DNA of 64,000 nt from positions 186,001-250,000 of the forward strand of contig JASNZV010000006.1 of assembly GCA_048499455.1 (NCBI GenBank), read 5' to 3'. Under the pieces are notes generated by a model. The model worked only from the letters and a program-made list of their open reading frames with translations, had not been told where the DNA came from and made no database searches. Positions 52,619 through 61,843 of this stretch are shown here, one piece after another; position 1 is the first letter of the stretch; each line of letters opens with the position of its first letter. Source of the stretch: CFX5 sp023384495 (GTDB lineage: Bacteria; Chloroflexota; Anaerolineae; Caldilineales; Caldilineaceae). The translations under genes were made by a program, and so were the position numbers.

Positions 52619-53947
52619 TCAGGGATCGTCGCTGGGCCACTGTTCCAGCGTCTGTTGGACAACGGCCAAAAACGCATCGGCCTCGGCGCCGTCCAACGTG
52701 CGGTGGTCAAACGTGAAGCTCACATAGCACATGGGGCGGATCACGATGGCGTCGTCGGCGCTGGGCAGCAGCGAGGCCGCACCGTCGGTTGATCGCGTGC
52801 TGCGCACGTCACCAGATTGCGTGCTGCGCACGACAGGCCGCTTGACGATGGCGCCAATCCCAAGGATGCCTGTCTGCGGCTGGTTGATGATGGGCGTGCC
52901 GATGAGGCTGCCGCCGACGCCGTGGTTGGTGATGGTGAAGGTTCCGCCGCGGGTCTCGTCTGGCGTCAGGGCGCCAGCGCGTGCGCGATCAGCCAGCCCA
53001 TTGACCGCCCGCGCCAACCCTTGCAGATTTTTCTCATCGGCGTCGCGGATCACAGGGACGATCAACCCCCCGTCCAGCGCTACCGCTACGCCAATGTGAA
53101 TCCGTCGGCTGAGCACCACGCCCGCATCGGTAAACCGGCTGTTGACTCGTGGCGCCGCCTTGAGCGCCGCCACAGCGGCCGCCACAAAATAGGGGGTAAA
53201 GGTCAATTTGATGCCTTTGCTCGCCAGCGCCGTCTTGTGCAGCTCGCGATGCTGCACCACCCGGGTCATCTCGACCTCAAACACCGTTGTCACATGTGGG
53301 CTGGCAGCTTTGCTCTGTACCATGTGCGCGGCAATCGCACGCCGCATGGCAGAGAGCGGCTCCAGGATTTCGTCGGAAGATTGTGGCGTAGAAACTGGGG
53401 TTTGGAGATTGGAGACGGGCGCATGGATTGGTCTGCCGGTCTCAGGTTTCTGATCGCTACTCTTCGGTTGGTGTTGCACAAGATAAGCCAACAGGTCCTG
53501 CTTAGTGACGCGGCCGCCAAGCCCCGAGCCGGCCACCTGGTCGAGATCGATGTTGTGTTCGGCGGCAATCCGCCCTACCACCGGGCTGACAAAGCCGCGC
53601 CCTGCCGGTCTATCTGGGACGGCGTCGGCGGGCTCGCCAACGCCGTCGGGCGACGGTTGAGCATGAGAGCTGCCGTCGGCTCCCAAGTCCTGCCCATCCA
53701 CCTGTTCCCCGGGCGCGCCGATATAGGCCAGCGCTGCGCCAGCGCGCACCGTAGCGCCTTCGGGGGCGACAATCTGCAACAAAACGCCATCCGCCGGCGC
53801 GGGCACTTCGGTGTCGATTTTGTCGGTGCTGATCTCCAACAGCGGCTCCAGTTTGGCGACAGAGTCACCAGGCGCCTTGAGCCAGCGCGCTACCGAACCT
53901 TCGACCATGGTTTCGCCCAGCCGGGGCATCTTCACAATGGTTGCCAT
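52619..53947 (-). CDS. 2-oxo-acid dehydrogenase E2 (dihydrolipoamide acyltransferase)
   Basis: A 442-residue E2. The lipoyl domain carries the Lys in EISTDKIDTEVPAPADG (about residues 39-55). A linker and the peripheral-subunit binding domain (FVSPVVGRIAAEHNIDLDQVAG) follow, then a catalytic CAT domain with FTFDHRTLDGAEADAF (His and Asp). Whether it serves pyruvate, 2-oxoglutarate or a branched acid cannot be decided. Two insertions are odd: the linker region SNLQTPVST is heptamer-repeat derived, and VRSTQSGD/VRSTRSTD is a 24-bp tandem duplication just before the catalytic segment. Confidence 0.93.
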   Translation of the reverse strand: MATIVKMPRLGETMVEGSVARWLKAPGDSVAKLEPLLEISTDKIDTEVPAPADGVLLQIVAPEGATVRAGAALAYIGAPGEQVDGQDLGADGSSHAQPSPDGVGEPADAVPDRPAGRGFVSPVVGRIAAEHNIDLDQVAGSGLGGRVTKQDLLAYLVQHQPKSSDQKPETGRPIHAPVSNLQTPVSTPQSSDEILEPLSAMRRAIAAHMVQSKAASPHVTTVFEVEMTRVVQHRELHKTALASKGIKLTFTPYFVAAAVAALKAAPRVNSRFTDAGVVLSRRIHIGVAVALDGGLIVPVIRDADEKNLQGLARAVNGLADRARAGALTPDETRGGTFTITNHGVGGSLIGTPIINQPQTGILGIGAIVKRPVVRSTQSGDVRSTRSTDGAASLLPSADDAIVIRPMCYVSFTFDHRTLDGAEADAFLAVVQQTLEQWPSDDP

Positions 53948-54018
53948 AGGTTAATTGATTTCCAGTGCCGGCTTATACTCACTGTATGGTGGGCTGGTTG
54001 CCATCCGGCCCCACCAGG

Positions 54019-55035
54019 CTATGCGAGTAGCGTGCGCGGCGCCAGTTCTGGCGCATCCATCGCCGCTGTCTGATACAGGTATTGGCTGCCGGGGATGGTG
54101 CTGAATCCGGCATGTTCACCGATGGGCGTAAGCACCACAAAGCTCATGCGCCGGTCATACTCATGGGCCAGCCCATAGAGGTCGCGCAGCGCCTCTTGCC
54201 CGGCGTCGTAGAGGCTCATCTCTTGTTTGAGATAGAGGATCACGCTGCGCGCCGTCGACGCGCGGATGGCCAACTCCCCCATGCCGGTGCATGCCACCGC
54301 GCCATACCGGTTGTCGCAATAATTGCCTGCGCCAATGATGGGGCTGTCGCCGACGCGGCTGGGGTATTTCCAGGCAATGCCGCTGGTGCTGACGGCGGAG
54401 GCCAGGTCGCCATAGCGGTCGCAGGCCAGAAAATTGACGGTGCCGAGCAGATCGTCTTTGGCGGCGCGCTCCACATCGTCTATCGCTTCTGGTGGGCGGT
54501 CGCGCAGACGGACAGGCTCGCAGAAAGCGCGCGCCCGCCCCCGCAGATCGTCGGTGTCGCCGGGCGTGACTCCCCTTTCGTCAAAGCGTTGGCGCCAGAT
54601 CGCCAGCCCCTCTTCGGTCAATTGTTCGATGGGGGTGAACCCTATCTCGGCGGCAAACCGTTCTGCCCCGCGCCCCACGAGCAACACATGGGGCAGCTCT
54701 TCCATCACCCGGCGCGCGATCCGGATCGGGTTGGCATAGCCGCGCAGCGCCGCCACCGCCCCCGAGTGGAGCGTACGGCCATCCATCAGGCTGGCGTCCA
54801 ATTCCACCTCGCCCACCAGATTGGGGATGCCGCCATAGCCAACGCTATGGTCAGCGGGGTCATCTTCGACGATGCGGCAGGCCAACTCCACTGCATCGAT
54901 AGCGTGGCCACCGTCGCGCAGCAATCGCATGGCCGCCAACATGCCATAGCGACCATTCTCGCTTGAGACCATGATCGGGGCTGTGCTGGGGGGGCGGTAG
55001 AAATGTTCCGACTGTGTAATGTATGAATCGGGCAT
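54019..55035 (-). CDS. N4-(beta-N-acetylglucosaminyl)-L-asparaginase / asparaginase-2 family
   Basis: A 338-residue Ntn-hydrolase of the T2 family. Features are VELACRIVEDDPADHSVGYGGIPNLVGEVELDA (substrate and start motif), SLMDGRTLHSGAVAAL, the autocleavage site LLGTVNFLACD where the Thr becomes the nucleophile, and ACTGMGELAIRA near the C terminus. It should cleave asparagine or a glycosylasparagine amide after self-processing. No signal peptide is visible. The start at 55035 (MPDSYITQ) was chosen. It lies 71 bp downstream of the E2 gene start (opposite end), on the same strand. Confidence 0.88.
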   Translation of the reverse strand: MPDSYITQSEHFYRPPSTAPIMVSSENGRYGMLAAMRLLRDGGHAIDAVELACRIVEDDPADHSVGYGGIPNLVGEVELDASLMDGRTLHSGAVAALRGYANPIRIARRVMEELPHVLLVGRGAERFAAEIGFTPIEQLTEEGLAIWRQRFDERGVTPGDTDDLRGRARAFCEPVRLRDRPPEAIDDVERAAKDDLLGTVNFLACDRYGDLASAVSTSGIAWKYPSRVGDSPIIGAGNYCDNRYGAVACTGMGELAIRASTARSVILYLKQEMSLYDAGQEALRDLYGLAHEYDRRMSFVVLTPIGEHAGFSTIPGSQYLYQTAAMDAPELAPRTLLA

Positions 55036-55140
55036 AAGGTCCAGTTGCCTGAAAGATAGGTTTGATTTTGGTCTAAATTTTCGGCAGTCGTCATAACCTG
55101 CGGTCACCCCGAACGATGAAAATGGAGCTTACAGCAGGAA

Positions 55141-55210
55141 CACAGAGAACATCGAGGGGCCCAGAGGACGCCTCCGGAGCACACAGATGTTTTTCTCGGT
55201 GTTCTCTGTG
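55141..55210. repeat. hairpin repeat with 16-bp arms (CACAGAGAAC type)
   Basis: CACAGAGAACATCGAG (55141-55156) pairs with CTCGGTGTTCTCTGTG (55195-55210), with one G-U. CTCTGTG-like words repeat just after it. It resembles the dispersed 'ctctgtgttctctgtg' sequences seen in many environmental bacteria and the related palindrome at 5341-5481. Confidence 0.55.
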
Positions 55211-55680
55211 AAATCTCTTCGCCCTCTGTGTTGCGCTGTTTTTCTATTTTCACACCAGTATCTTTTCGCGATGGCTTCAGTCAATACCTGTAGTATAGCA
55301 GTGTGTGCACAGGCAACCAAATTGAGGCAAAATTGGGCGCTGCCCGCTTGTAGGGAGGGAAGTTCGTTCAACGACCGATCAACGTTTTTGTTGTATTATA
55401 TGTTTGACATCACACCCGTTCCGGCGCAGACGCCCTGATGAGCGCCTTCATCGCTGGGACCGTTGCTACCGACGAACGAGAACTTATCCCGAAATCTCCG
55501 TGTCATACCGGCGCCGCTTGCAAGATCAGTGCAGCCACAGCCGATTTTGGGATGATGTCGAATCCAGACTATCCAATCGCCGGAACACCCAACCAGGGCG
55601 CCACAGGTTGATCATTCGGATGGCGCTCGATACGGCGCGATCAGGAATCATGCAGCAAGAGTTTACACAAGGAGCGAGGA
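55211..55680. other. gene-free stretch upstream of the metallopeptidase gene
   Basis: About 470 bp without a convincing gene. A TATTATATG-like AT-rich block occurs near 55390-55400 as a possible promoter. Longer frames here look unlike protein (Arg-rich, no ribosome site). AAGGAGCGAGG just before 55681 is the ribosome site of the following gene. Confidence 0.4.
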
Positions 55681-57093
55681 ATGAACAGAGCAACCATCGA
55701 TCTGACCGTATGGCAAAACCGATGGCGTGGGATGGACGCAGCCATGACCGATTGGCTCCAGCGCACAGCGGGCAACCAGCCTGGCTTCGACCGCCAGGAA
55801 ACGCTGACGAGCCTGCTGGCTGGCCTACAGGCCTTTGGCGCAAGCCAGATGAACTTCTTTTTGCGCGGCCTCTCGCCAAACCCTCAGTATCGGCTGGAGC
55901 CCTCCGCCAAATACCCGTGGGAATATGTCTTTCGCACCACCATCGACCAGATCGGTTTCGACCTGGACGTCATCCAGCGCGCCGCCCACCAGCGCATACC
56001 TGCGCTCTCGTCATTGGCCATGCGCAAGACGCTTGACCTGGCCGACCGTCTTGCCTATCGGGCGCTCGAGCCCGCGCTGGATAGTGGGCTAATCGACCAC
56101 GCGACGACAGTGGTGACCTATTTCCAGAAGTCGATCAGCGTGCGGCTGACGCCTTATGCGCCGGTGGTGCTGGTTGGCATCCCCTACAACGCCATTGACC
56201 ACCCGCGCGATCTGCTCGCCATTCCCCACGAGGTGGGGCACTACGTCTTTCGCGAGGGCCGTGTGGGGGAGGGGCGGTTTGCCGACAGCCGCTTTGCCGC
56301 AGCGCTCTACAGCCGATTTGCCCACAGACCCGCCTGGTACAACCAGTGGCTTGAAGAGATCTTTGCCGATATGTATGGCTGTCTCATCGCTGGCCCGGTG
56401 ATTGGGTTGAGCTTCATTGAATTGGTGACCGACGACCCCCTGGAGGATTTTCTGAAGCAAGATGGGGAACACCCCGTGGACGCGGTGCGACCTCAGATCT
56501 ATTTTCGTGTACTCGAGCGGATGAGACGCTTCCCCCACGCCGTCGACAAGTTGCGCGCGCACTGGCATCCACTCTTTGTCGAGCGGGGCAACCCCCAGGC
56601 ATTGTCGCTGCCCGGCGTCGAGCAGCCGCTCGCGATGGACGCGATTGTCGCCGAGATGGATGAGCAGATCATCGCTGTGCTTGCCCAGCACGATTTCTTG
56701 GGCAAGCTGCTCGCATCCGCGGCGACGCCCGGTCGGGCGCTGTGGAGCGATGAACTTGACCCAGCCCAAACGGTCGAGGGTTTGATCAAGGCGTTTTCGG
56801 CGTATTGCGCGGACGTCACGCCCGAAAATACACCCTTGCCCGAATTGCGGCGGAAAGGCGATGAAACACTGATCATGGAGACGCCGGCCACCGCCCGCTC
56901 GGGCGCGATGGCGATACCTACCCAGAAGCTGGGGGCCACCGGTCTCTGGATCGACGCCATCAAAGAGGCGGCCAGCCGCGCCGCCGAACGGAAGGACCCG
57001 GTCTTTGCCGTGCCGCCGGAGATCTGGAGTGTGTTGTTGGATGCCGGTGGTTGGGCCACAGAGGGGCCGGGCGGCGGCAACCCACACAAGTAA
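55681..57093 (+). CDS. putative zinc metallopeptidase of unknown family
   Basis: A 470-residue soluble protein. It contains an HExxH zincin motif at 183-187 (LLAIPHEVGHYVF) followed by a likely third ligand region at 225-230 (WLEEIFADMYGC), the E-x3-D pattern of gluzincins. Around it are helical regions with no recognised domain (SLLAGLQAFGASQMNFFLRGL, LEDFLKQDGEHPVDAVRPQIYFRVLERMRRFPHAVDKL). There is no signal peptide. The C terminus is Gly/Pro-rich (GWATEGPGGGNP). The function is unknown; its place beside the regulator/ATP-grasp locus could be chance or a processing protease. Confidence 0.8.
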   Translation: MNRATIDLTVWQNRWRGMDAAMTDWLQRTAGNQPGFDRQETLTSLLAGLQAFGASQMNFFLRGLSPNPQYRLEPSAKYPWEYVFRTTIDQIGFDLDVIQRAAHQRIPALSSLAMRKTLDLADRLAYRALEPALDSGLIDHATTVVTYFQKSISVRLTPYAPVVLVGIPYNAIDHPRDLLAIPHEVGHYVFREGRVGEGRFADSRFAAALYSRFAHRPAWYNQWLEEIFADMYGCLIAGPVIGLSFIELVTDDPLEDFLKQDGEHPVDAVRPQIYFRVLERMRRFPHAVDKLRAHWHPLFVERGNPQALSLPGVEQPLAMDAIVAEMDEQIIAVLAQHDFLGKLLASAATPGRALWSDELDPAQTVEGLIKAFSAYCADVTPENTPLPELRRKGDETLIMETPATARSGAMAIPTQKLGATGLWIDAIKEAASRAAERKDPVFAVPPEIWSVLLDAGGWATEGPGGGNPHK

Positions 57094-57122
57094 AGATAGA
57101 GAGCAGTCTAAATGAAGAGTGA

Positions 57123-57208
57123 GTCCTGACTTACGCAGCGCCCGATGGTTATCACGAGAGACAACTTGGTCAACGAACAAACCTTCAGTCAAAGCTTGCG
57201 TAAGTCCC
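57123..57208. repeat. MITE-like palindromic repeat, copy 2
   Basis: It shares the ends and flanking words of the copy at 1735-1823: GACTTACGCAGCGCC on the left, TCAGTCA and GCTTGCGTAAGTCC on the right, about 86 bp. The interior is different. It lies immediately after the metallopeptidase gene and before the hairpin at 57224. Confidence 0.6.
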
Positions 57209-57223
57209 ATCACATGTCTGGCA

Positions 57224-57256
57224 ATCTTCCCGGAAGCTCCGGGCTTCCGGGAAGAT
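57224..57256. terminator. perfect 14-bp hairpin, probable bidirectional terminator (CTTCCnGGAAGC family, copy 2)
   Basis: ATCTTCCCGGAAGC and GCTTCCGGGAAGAT flank a 5-nt loop, 4 bp from the stop of the regulator gene and between convergent genes. It is nearly identical in layout to 22568-22601, with paired substitutions that keep the stem. Confidence 0.7.
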
Positions 57257-57260
57257 GAAC

Positions 57261-60128
57261 TCACGAATCGGCGCATTGCTCGCCAAGCAGCCGCTTGAGA
57301 TCCTCTTCGAGGGGATGATTCTTGGCGAGCGACAGCGCCTCCTCCCAGGCATTGCAGGCATCGTCCAGCCGCCCGAGTGTGTGATGCAGGTTGCCCAAGT
57401 GAAGCAGGCCATAGACCAGGCTGAACTCGTTTTGTAGCTCGCGCGTCAACTGGATGCTTTCTTGAATGACGGCAAAGGCCTGTTCTCGTTCCTCACCCAA
57501 AAGATAGATACGGCTCAGTTCATAGAGCGTCAGGGCCAGAAAGTTGCGATTGCCCATCCATCGGCAGAGTTCAATCGCCTTTTCGGCATAGGATTTCGCC
57601 ACGTCCAGCTGGCGCTGAAAGCGAGCCACGACGGCTGCGCTATAATAGGTGGCGGCCAACTCGCCCCGGTCTTGCAGTTGGTCACACAGCGTCAGCGCCT
57701 CGAGGCAGTAGCTGTTGGCGATCTCATAGGTCTCTTGTTCCAGTGCAATGTCGACCAATAGGCGCAAGGTGGGCAACGACGCGGCCCGGTCGCCGGCCTC
57801 GACCTGGATCGCGAGCGCTTGCTCGCAGAGAGCGCGCGATTCATCGTATTGCCCCCGCCGGTACGAGAGGAGCGCCTCTTGATAGCTCACTGCGGCCACA
57901 CCCACATCATCGTGGATGGCAATCCGCAATTGGCGGCTCTTGTGCAACAATTCGGCGGCGCTGCGATGGTCGCCCTGTTCAACGGCAATCCGCCCAAGCA
58001 GATAGTAGGCTTGGGCGCAGATCGCAGGTTGCTGCGCTACAAGGCTTTCCATCAAATGCAGGCGGGCTTCTTCATGGTCATCTTGTTCAACACATGCCTG
58101 CCCCCAGTGTAGGGCGACCTGTGCGGCTGCCTCTTCATCGCCAATCGCCTGCGCCGCATCGCGGGCCAGCGCATACCCTGCGCGCGCCTGCGTATAGCGG
58201 GCCCGTGTAAACCAGGCCTGGTTTAGCGAGTCGGCGTACTGTAACACCAATTGCCACTGCGCCAACTCATGCGCCTTTTCCATGCCGGCCATAAGATTTT
58301 CCCACTCAGGACGCAAGGCGGCATAGTCGGTGCGACGTTGTTCGGCATATTGTTGGTAATAGAGCGCCATTTCGACCAGTGGCAGTGGATTGTCGCCCAA
58401 CTGTTCGCGGGCAAGATCGGCCAAGAGTGGATGTTGGCGGTAGCGCTCCTCGCTCTCTTCGCTGATCAGCGAGAGCGCCGTGAGCGCAAAAAGGCAGTCT
58501 TCTGCCGTGTACCGGTCTAGCCCGGCGATGTGGGCCAGCGCCCCCACCGCAAAGGAACGCCCCTCAAAGACACCCAACAGCGCAAAGATTCGTCGCAGAT
58601 TAGCATCCAACGATTCCCAACTGACCTGGAACGATGTCCGCACGGCGCGGTCGCTGATCGAGAGATCCAGCCGTTCCTCCACATTGCGCAACCGTTCTGC
58701 GGTGTCGGCCAGCCGGCGCCGCGGCCGCGAGACCAGCCGCTGTGCGGTGATCTCGACGGCCAGCGGCAAGTGTTGCAATTGGGCACAGATCGCCTGGGCC
58801 GCCGCCAACTCGGCGTTGACGCGCGCCTCGCCCAGGATGCGAGTGAGCAGCCGTACGCCCTCGTCGGGCGTCAGCTCGTCGAGCCGGTGGGGGCGGGCGT
58901 TGAGCGCCGTCGCCACATCCAGGTCGCGCGTGGTGATCAGCGTGGCGCACTGCGCGCCACCCACCAGCAATGGGCGCGAGCGGGCCACACTCCGGACGTC
59001 GTCCAGCACCAACAGGACGCGCCGCTGGGCCAGCACGCCACGCAGCGCAGCCGCCCGGTTTTCCACATCCGAGAGATGGCTAAAATCATAGCCAAAGGCG
59101 CGCGCCCAGTTACTGAGTACATCCAGCGGGTCGCTGGTCGCCACGTGCGCCCAGAGTACGCCATCGGGAAATTCACTGCGCAGGCTATGACCCAGGTACG
59201 CCGCCAGCGTTGATTTCCCTACCCCCCCCATGCCCACCAAGGCAAGGACGGTGTTGTCGCCTGGTTGGAGTATTTGAGCGCGCAGGGTGGCGAGCATGTT
59301 CTCGCGCCCCACGAAATGGAGGGGTTGCGCCGGCGGCTGAAAGGGCGGGGCAACCACCTGGGGCGCCAGGCTGATTGGGGGCGCCGCCTCTATATCTGGC
59401 CCGATCTCGCCTGCAAGGATGCGGTCATACAGGTCGTTAGTGGCGTCGGACGGGGGAACGCCAAATTCGTCGTTGAGCGCCTGAGCGCATAGCTCGAACT
59501 GGGCCAGAGCAGCCCCGCGCTGACCGGTACGGGCATAGAGCGCCATCAACTGCTGGTGACCTTCTTCGAGCCAGGGTTCACGCTGCAAGAGACGCTGCGC
59601 ATAGGCAATGGCTGCGTTGTAATCGCGCGTCTGCGCACAGGCGTTGACCAGGCGCAGCGTCAACTGTTGCCAGGCTTTGCGCAGCCGCTCGCGCTCGGCA
59701 GCCTGCCATTCTTCAAAGAGGGCGGCATCGCGTACGTGAAAGTCTTCCAGGAAGTCGCCTTGATAGAGGTCAACGGCGTTGCGTAGTTGGTCGAGCGTTG
59801 GCTCTGGGTGATTGGCGCACGCCTCAAAAAGCGCCAGATCCAACTGGTGGGGCATCCCGCGGTTAAAGGCAAGCGACTCGCGGTCGCTTCTGAGATAGTC
59901 ATCGAAGACTGTCCGCAGACGGTTCAACTCGACGCGTAGATTGCGGCGCGCTGCATCTTCCGCCAGATCAGACCAGAGCAGGCCGGCCAGCGCCTGGCGC
60001 GACTGGGGGCGGCCCGTAGCCGCCAGATAGTAGATCAACGCCAGCGCCTTGTTGGCATTGATGGCTGCGGGCGGTTGGCCGTGCAGCCGAATATAGGGAC
60101 GCCCTAGTAGTGCGATCTCCAGACTCAT
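57261..60128 (-). CDS. AfsR/SARP-like regulator: BTAD, NB-ARC ATPase, TPR
   Basis: A 955-residue signalling ATPase/transcription factor. Residues 1-95 form a winged-helix DNA-binding domain (MSLEIALLGRPYIRLHG, ALIYYLAATGRPQSRQALAGLLW) and about 95-245 a BTAD domain (LDLALFEACANHPEPTLDQLRNAVDLYQGDFLEDF). The NB-ARC ATPase has Walker A GMGGVGKST (299-307), RVLLVLDDV and LPLAVEITAQRL. About 600-955 is TPR-like (YYLLGRIAVEQGDHRSAAELL). Such proteins switch on secondary-metabolite or specialised loci after sensing an inducer. It is divergent from the ATP-grasp gene, its likely target. Start 60128 was chosen at the domain start. Confidence 0.93.
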   Translation of the reverse strand: MSLEIALLGRPYIRLHGQPPAAINANKALALIYYLAATGRPQSRQALAGLLWSDLAEDAARRNLRVELNRLRTVFDDYLRSDRESLAFNRGMPHQLDLALFEACANHPEPTLDQLRNAVDLYQGDFLEDFHVRDAALFEEWQAAERERLRKAWQQLTLRLVNACAQTRDYNAAIAYAQRLLQREPWLEEGHQQLMALYARTGQRGAALAQFELCAQALNDEFGVPPSDATNDLYDRILAGEIGPDIEAAPPISLAPQVVAPPFQPPAQPLHFVGRENMLATLRAQILQPGDNTVLALVGMGGVGKSTLAAYLGHSLRSEFPDGVLWAHVATSDPLDVLSNWARAFGYDFSHLSDVENRAAALRGVLAQRRVLLVLDDVRSVARSRPLLVGGAQCATLITTRDLDVATALNARPHRLDELTPDEGVRLLTRILGEARVNAELAAAQAICAQLQHLPLAVEITAQRLVSRPRRRLADTAERLRNVEERLDLSISDRAVRTSFQVSWESLDANLRRIFALLGVFEGRSFAVGALAHIAGLDRYTAEDCLFALTALSLISEESEERYRQHPLLADLAREQLGDNPLPLVEMALYYQQYAEQRRTDYAALRPEWENLMAGMEKAHELAQWQLVLQYADSLNQAWFTRARYTQARAGYALARDAAQAIGDEEAAAQVALHWGQACVEQDDHEEARLHLMESLVAQQPAICAQAYYLLGRIAVEQGDHRSAAELLHKSRQLRIAIHDDVGVAAVSYQEALLSYRRGQYDESRALCEQALAIQVEAGDRAASLPTLRLLVDIALEQETYEIANSYCLEALTLCDQLQDRGELAATYYSAAVVARFQRQLDVAKSYAEKAIELCRWMGNRNFLALTLYELSRIYLLGEEREQAFAVIQESIQLTRELQNEFSLVYGLLHLGNLHHTLGRLDDACNAWEEALSLAKNHPLEEDLKRLLGEQCADS

Positions 60129-60456
60129 GCGACGCGGGAACAGCGCTTGGTTCAACGAAGGTGAATCGATTGTGACGGAACATCGCCGACGGATCAACGC
60201 TAGATCAACGTGAGCGGGCTATGCTTGAAATTGTCGAACGCAGCCGTTCAGACAGACTAAAAACCGTATCAAGTTTGACTGTAACTCTACGATTATACCC
60301 ATGCGCTAACGAAAGCAACAGTTTGGACTAAGACAAATTTGCTACACGACCGCAGCAAAAGTGAAATAAAAGTATCGCAAGAGCCGGCGCACAACGCACC
60401 ATTGTGCAGTTCGGATGAATTGCAGCCGCACGAGGCAGGAGACCGAGGAGAGAATC
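60129..60456. other. divergent control region between regulator and ATP-grasp genes
   Basis: A 328-bp AT-rich gap that must hold the promoters of both genes. A 36-codon frame at 60221-60331 starts with MLEIVERSRSDRLKTVSSLT, but it has only a weak ribosome site. No obvious direct-repeat SARP box could be fixed by eye. GAGGAGAG sits just before the ATP-grasp ATG. Confidence 0.45.
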
Positions 60457-61425
60457 ATGATTCTGCTTGTTTCGCCCGAAGAGGACAGGCATACAAAGGC
60501 CATGCGCCGATGTTTGGAGCAGATGGGCGCCGCCGTCACCCTGTTGGACCTGGCTGAGTTTCCCCAACAGGCGCAGGTAGCGATGAAATTTGGCGCCAAT
60601 CACGAATGCTATGAGAGTGTGATGTCAAACTATGAACGCGACCTCAACCTATCTGACTACCGGTCGGTTTGGTGGCGCCATTCGCGTCCCTTTGTGCTCC
60701 ACCCCGAACTGACCGACCAGATCTATCGTTCGTTTGCCTATGTCGAATGCCAGGCCGCGATCTCTGGGCTTTGGCTGGCGCTCGACGCATTTTGGGTCAA
60801 CCACCCTATGCGCAGCGAAGAGGCGCTACGGCGCCCCTATCAACTCAAGATTGCCCAACAGGCAGGGTTGGCGATACCGGCTACGTTGATCACCAATAAT
60901 CCCAATCGCGCCCGCGCCTTTATTCAGCAGCATGGGCCAGACCGCACCATCTATCGGGCCTTCTCGACGACGGCAAAGGTCTGGCGTGAGGCGCAGCTTG
61001 TCCAGCCCAAACAGATGGCGCTGCTTGACAACGTATGCTATGCCCCTGTGCTCTTTCAGGAATACATCCCTCCTCAAATCGATCTGCGCATCATCGCCGT
61101 CGGTGACGCCCTCTTTGCGGCGTCGGCGCTGGCGTGGGAAGAGAATGACGCCGAGACGGACATGGCGCCCTACCGTCTATCACCGACGTTGGCGGCCCAG
61201 GTACAGACGCTCATGGCGCGGTTGGGTTTGAGCTATGGTGTGCTCCACATGCGCATTACCGCTGATGGGCAACCTGTATTTCTTGAATTGAATCCGGCCG
61301 GCGACTGGTTGGCCGTGGAAGATGCGACGCAGATGCCGATAACGGAAGCGGTCGCCCAGTTGTTGATGCGCTGCGAACAGGTTCATTCGCCGGCTCATCC
61401 AGCCATGCAGATGATGCCGTCATGA
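60457..61425 (+). CDS. ATP-grasp ligase, MvdD/graspetide-ligase-like
   Basis: A 322-residue ATP-grasp protein. The N-terminal domain includes ILLVSPEEDRHTKAMRR, then YRSVWWRHSRPF and ALDAFWVNHPMRSEEALRRPYQLKIAQQAGLAIPATLITNNPNRAR, which resemble the MvdC/MvdD ribosomal-peptide maturases. The ATP-grasp core has VLFQEYIPPQIDLRIIAVGDALFAA and the metal-binding VFLELNPAGDWLAVED. Relatives form ester or amide cross-links in graspetides. The start at 60457 has a strong GAGGAG. It is divergent from the BTAD regulator. No precursor peptide is recognised nearby, so the substrate is open. Confidence 0.85.
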   Translation: MILLVSPEEDRHTKAMRRCLEQMGAAVTLLDLAEFPQQAQVAMKFGANHECYESVMSNYERDLNLSDYRSVWWRHSRPFVLHPELTDQIYRSFAYVECQAAISGLWLALDAFWVNHPMRSEEALRRPYQLKIAQQAGLAIPATLITNNPNRARAFIQQHGPDRTIYRAFSTTAKVWREAQLVQPKQMALLDNVCYAPVLFQEYIPPQIDLRIIAVGDALFAASALAWEENDAETDMAPYRLSPTLAAQVQTLMARLGLSYGVLHMRITADGQPVFLELNPAGDWLAVEDATQMPITEAVAQLLMRCEQVHSPAHPAMQMMPS

Positions 61426-61843
61426 CCAGGGAGCTACGTCGGTCTGGCGGTAAGCGAGACGGCTGGCGGAACCCCAAACTGTGTGGCTTCTCTGATTGCT
61501 TGATTACTTACCTGGATGCGAAATGCCCAGCAGGCGGGCGTTTTGCAGTGCGCTATCCATAATTGCTGTATTTATGCGCTGCGACGAAAAGCCTTCTCGG
61601 AAAGGATTCGGGTCGATCTACACCGCCTGGCCAACAACAACCGTGGCGATTTCGTGAACAGAGCCTGGCCGTTGCAGCCGCTAATTCTATATAAAGTTAT
61701 GTAAAGCTCGTGCGCTCGATTTGGGAATTTTGTAAGCCTGCATATTCTGTGGCCCGCTGGCGTCCTTGTGCCCATTCCCCCAGGCAGAAGGGCGCCCGGG
61801 GCCAGCCCTTCATCATCCGAGCGCCGCAAATTGCTCGACTGCG
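61426..61843. other. gene-poor spacer after the ATP-grasp gene
   Basis: About 420 bp with no convincing gene. A 62-codon frame at 61516-61704 (MRNAQQAGVLQCAIHNCC start) lacks a ribosome site and resembles no known precursor. Repeat A follows at 61844. Confidence 0.4.

Noticed and set aside
55404..56036. A 210-codon frame upstream of and into the metallopeptidase gene
   Set aside because: It is Arg-rich with no motifs, runs into a different frame of the HExxH gene, and has no ribosome site.
60221..60331. A 36-residue frame (MLEIVERSRSDRLKTV start) between the regulator and ATP-grasp genes as a graspetide precursor
   Set aside because: It lacks the Thr/Ser plus Asp/Glu-rich core and a conserved leader, and has only a weak ribosome site. 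I keep the region noted but cannot support a precursor.
61516..61704. A 62-residue frame after the ATP-grasp gene as a precursor or accessory peptide
   Set aside because: There is no ribosome site, the composition is irregular and there is no core-like repeat; probably chance.
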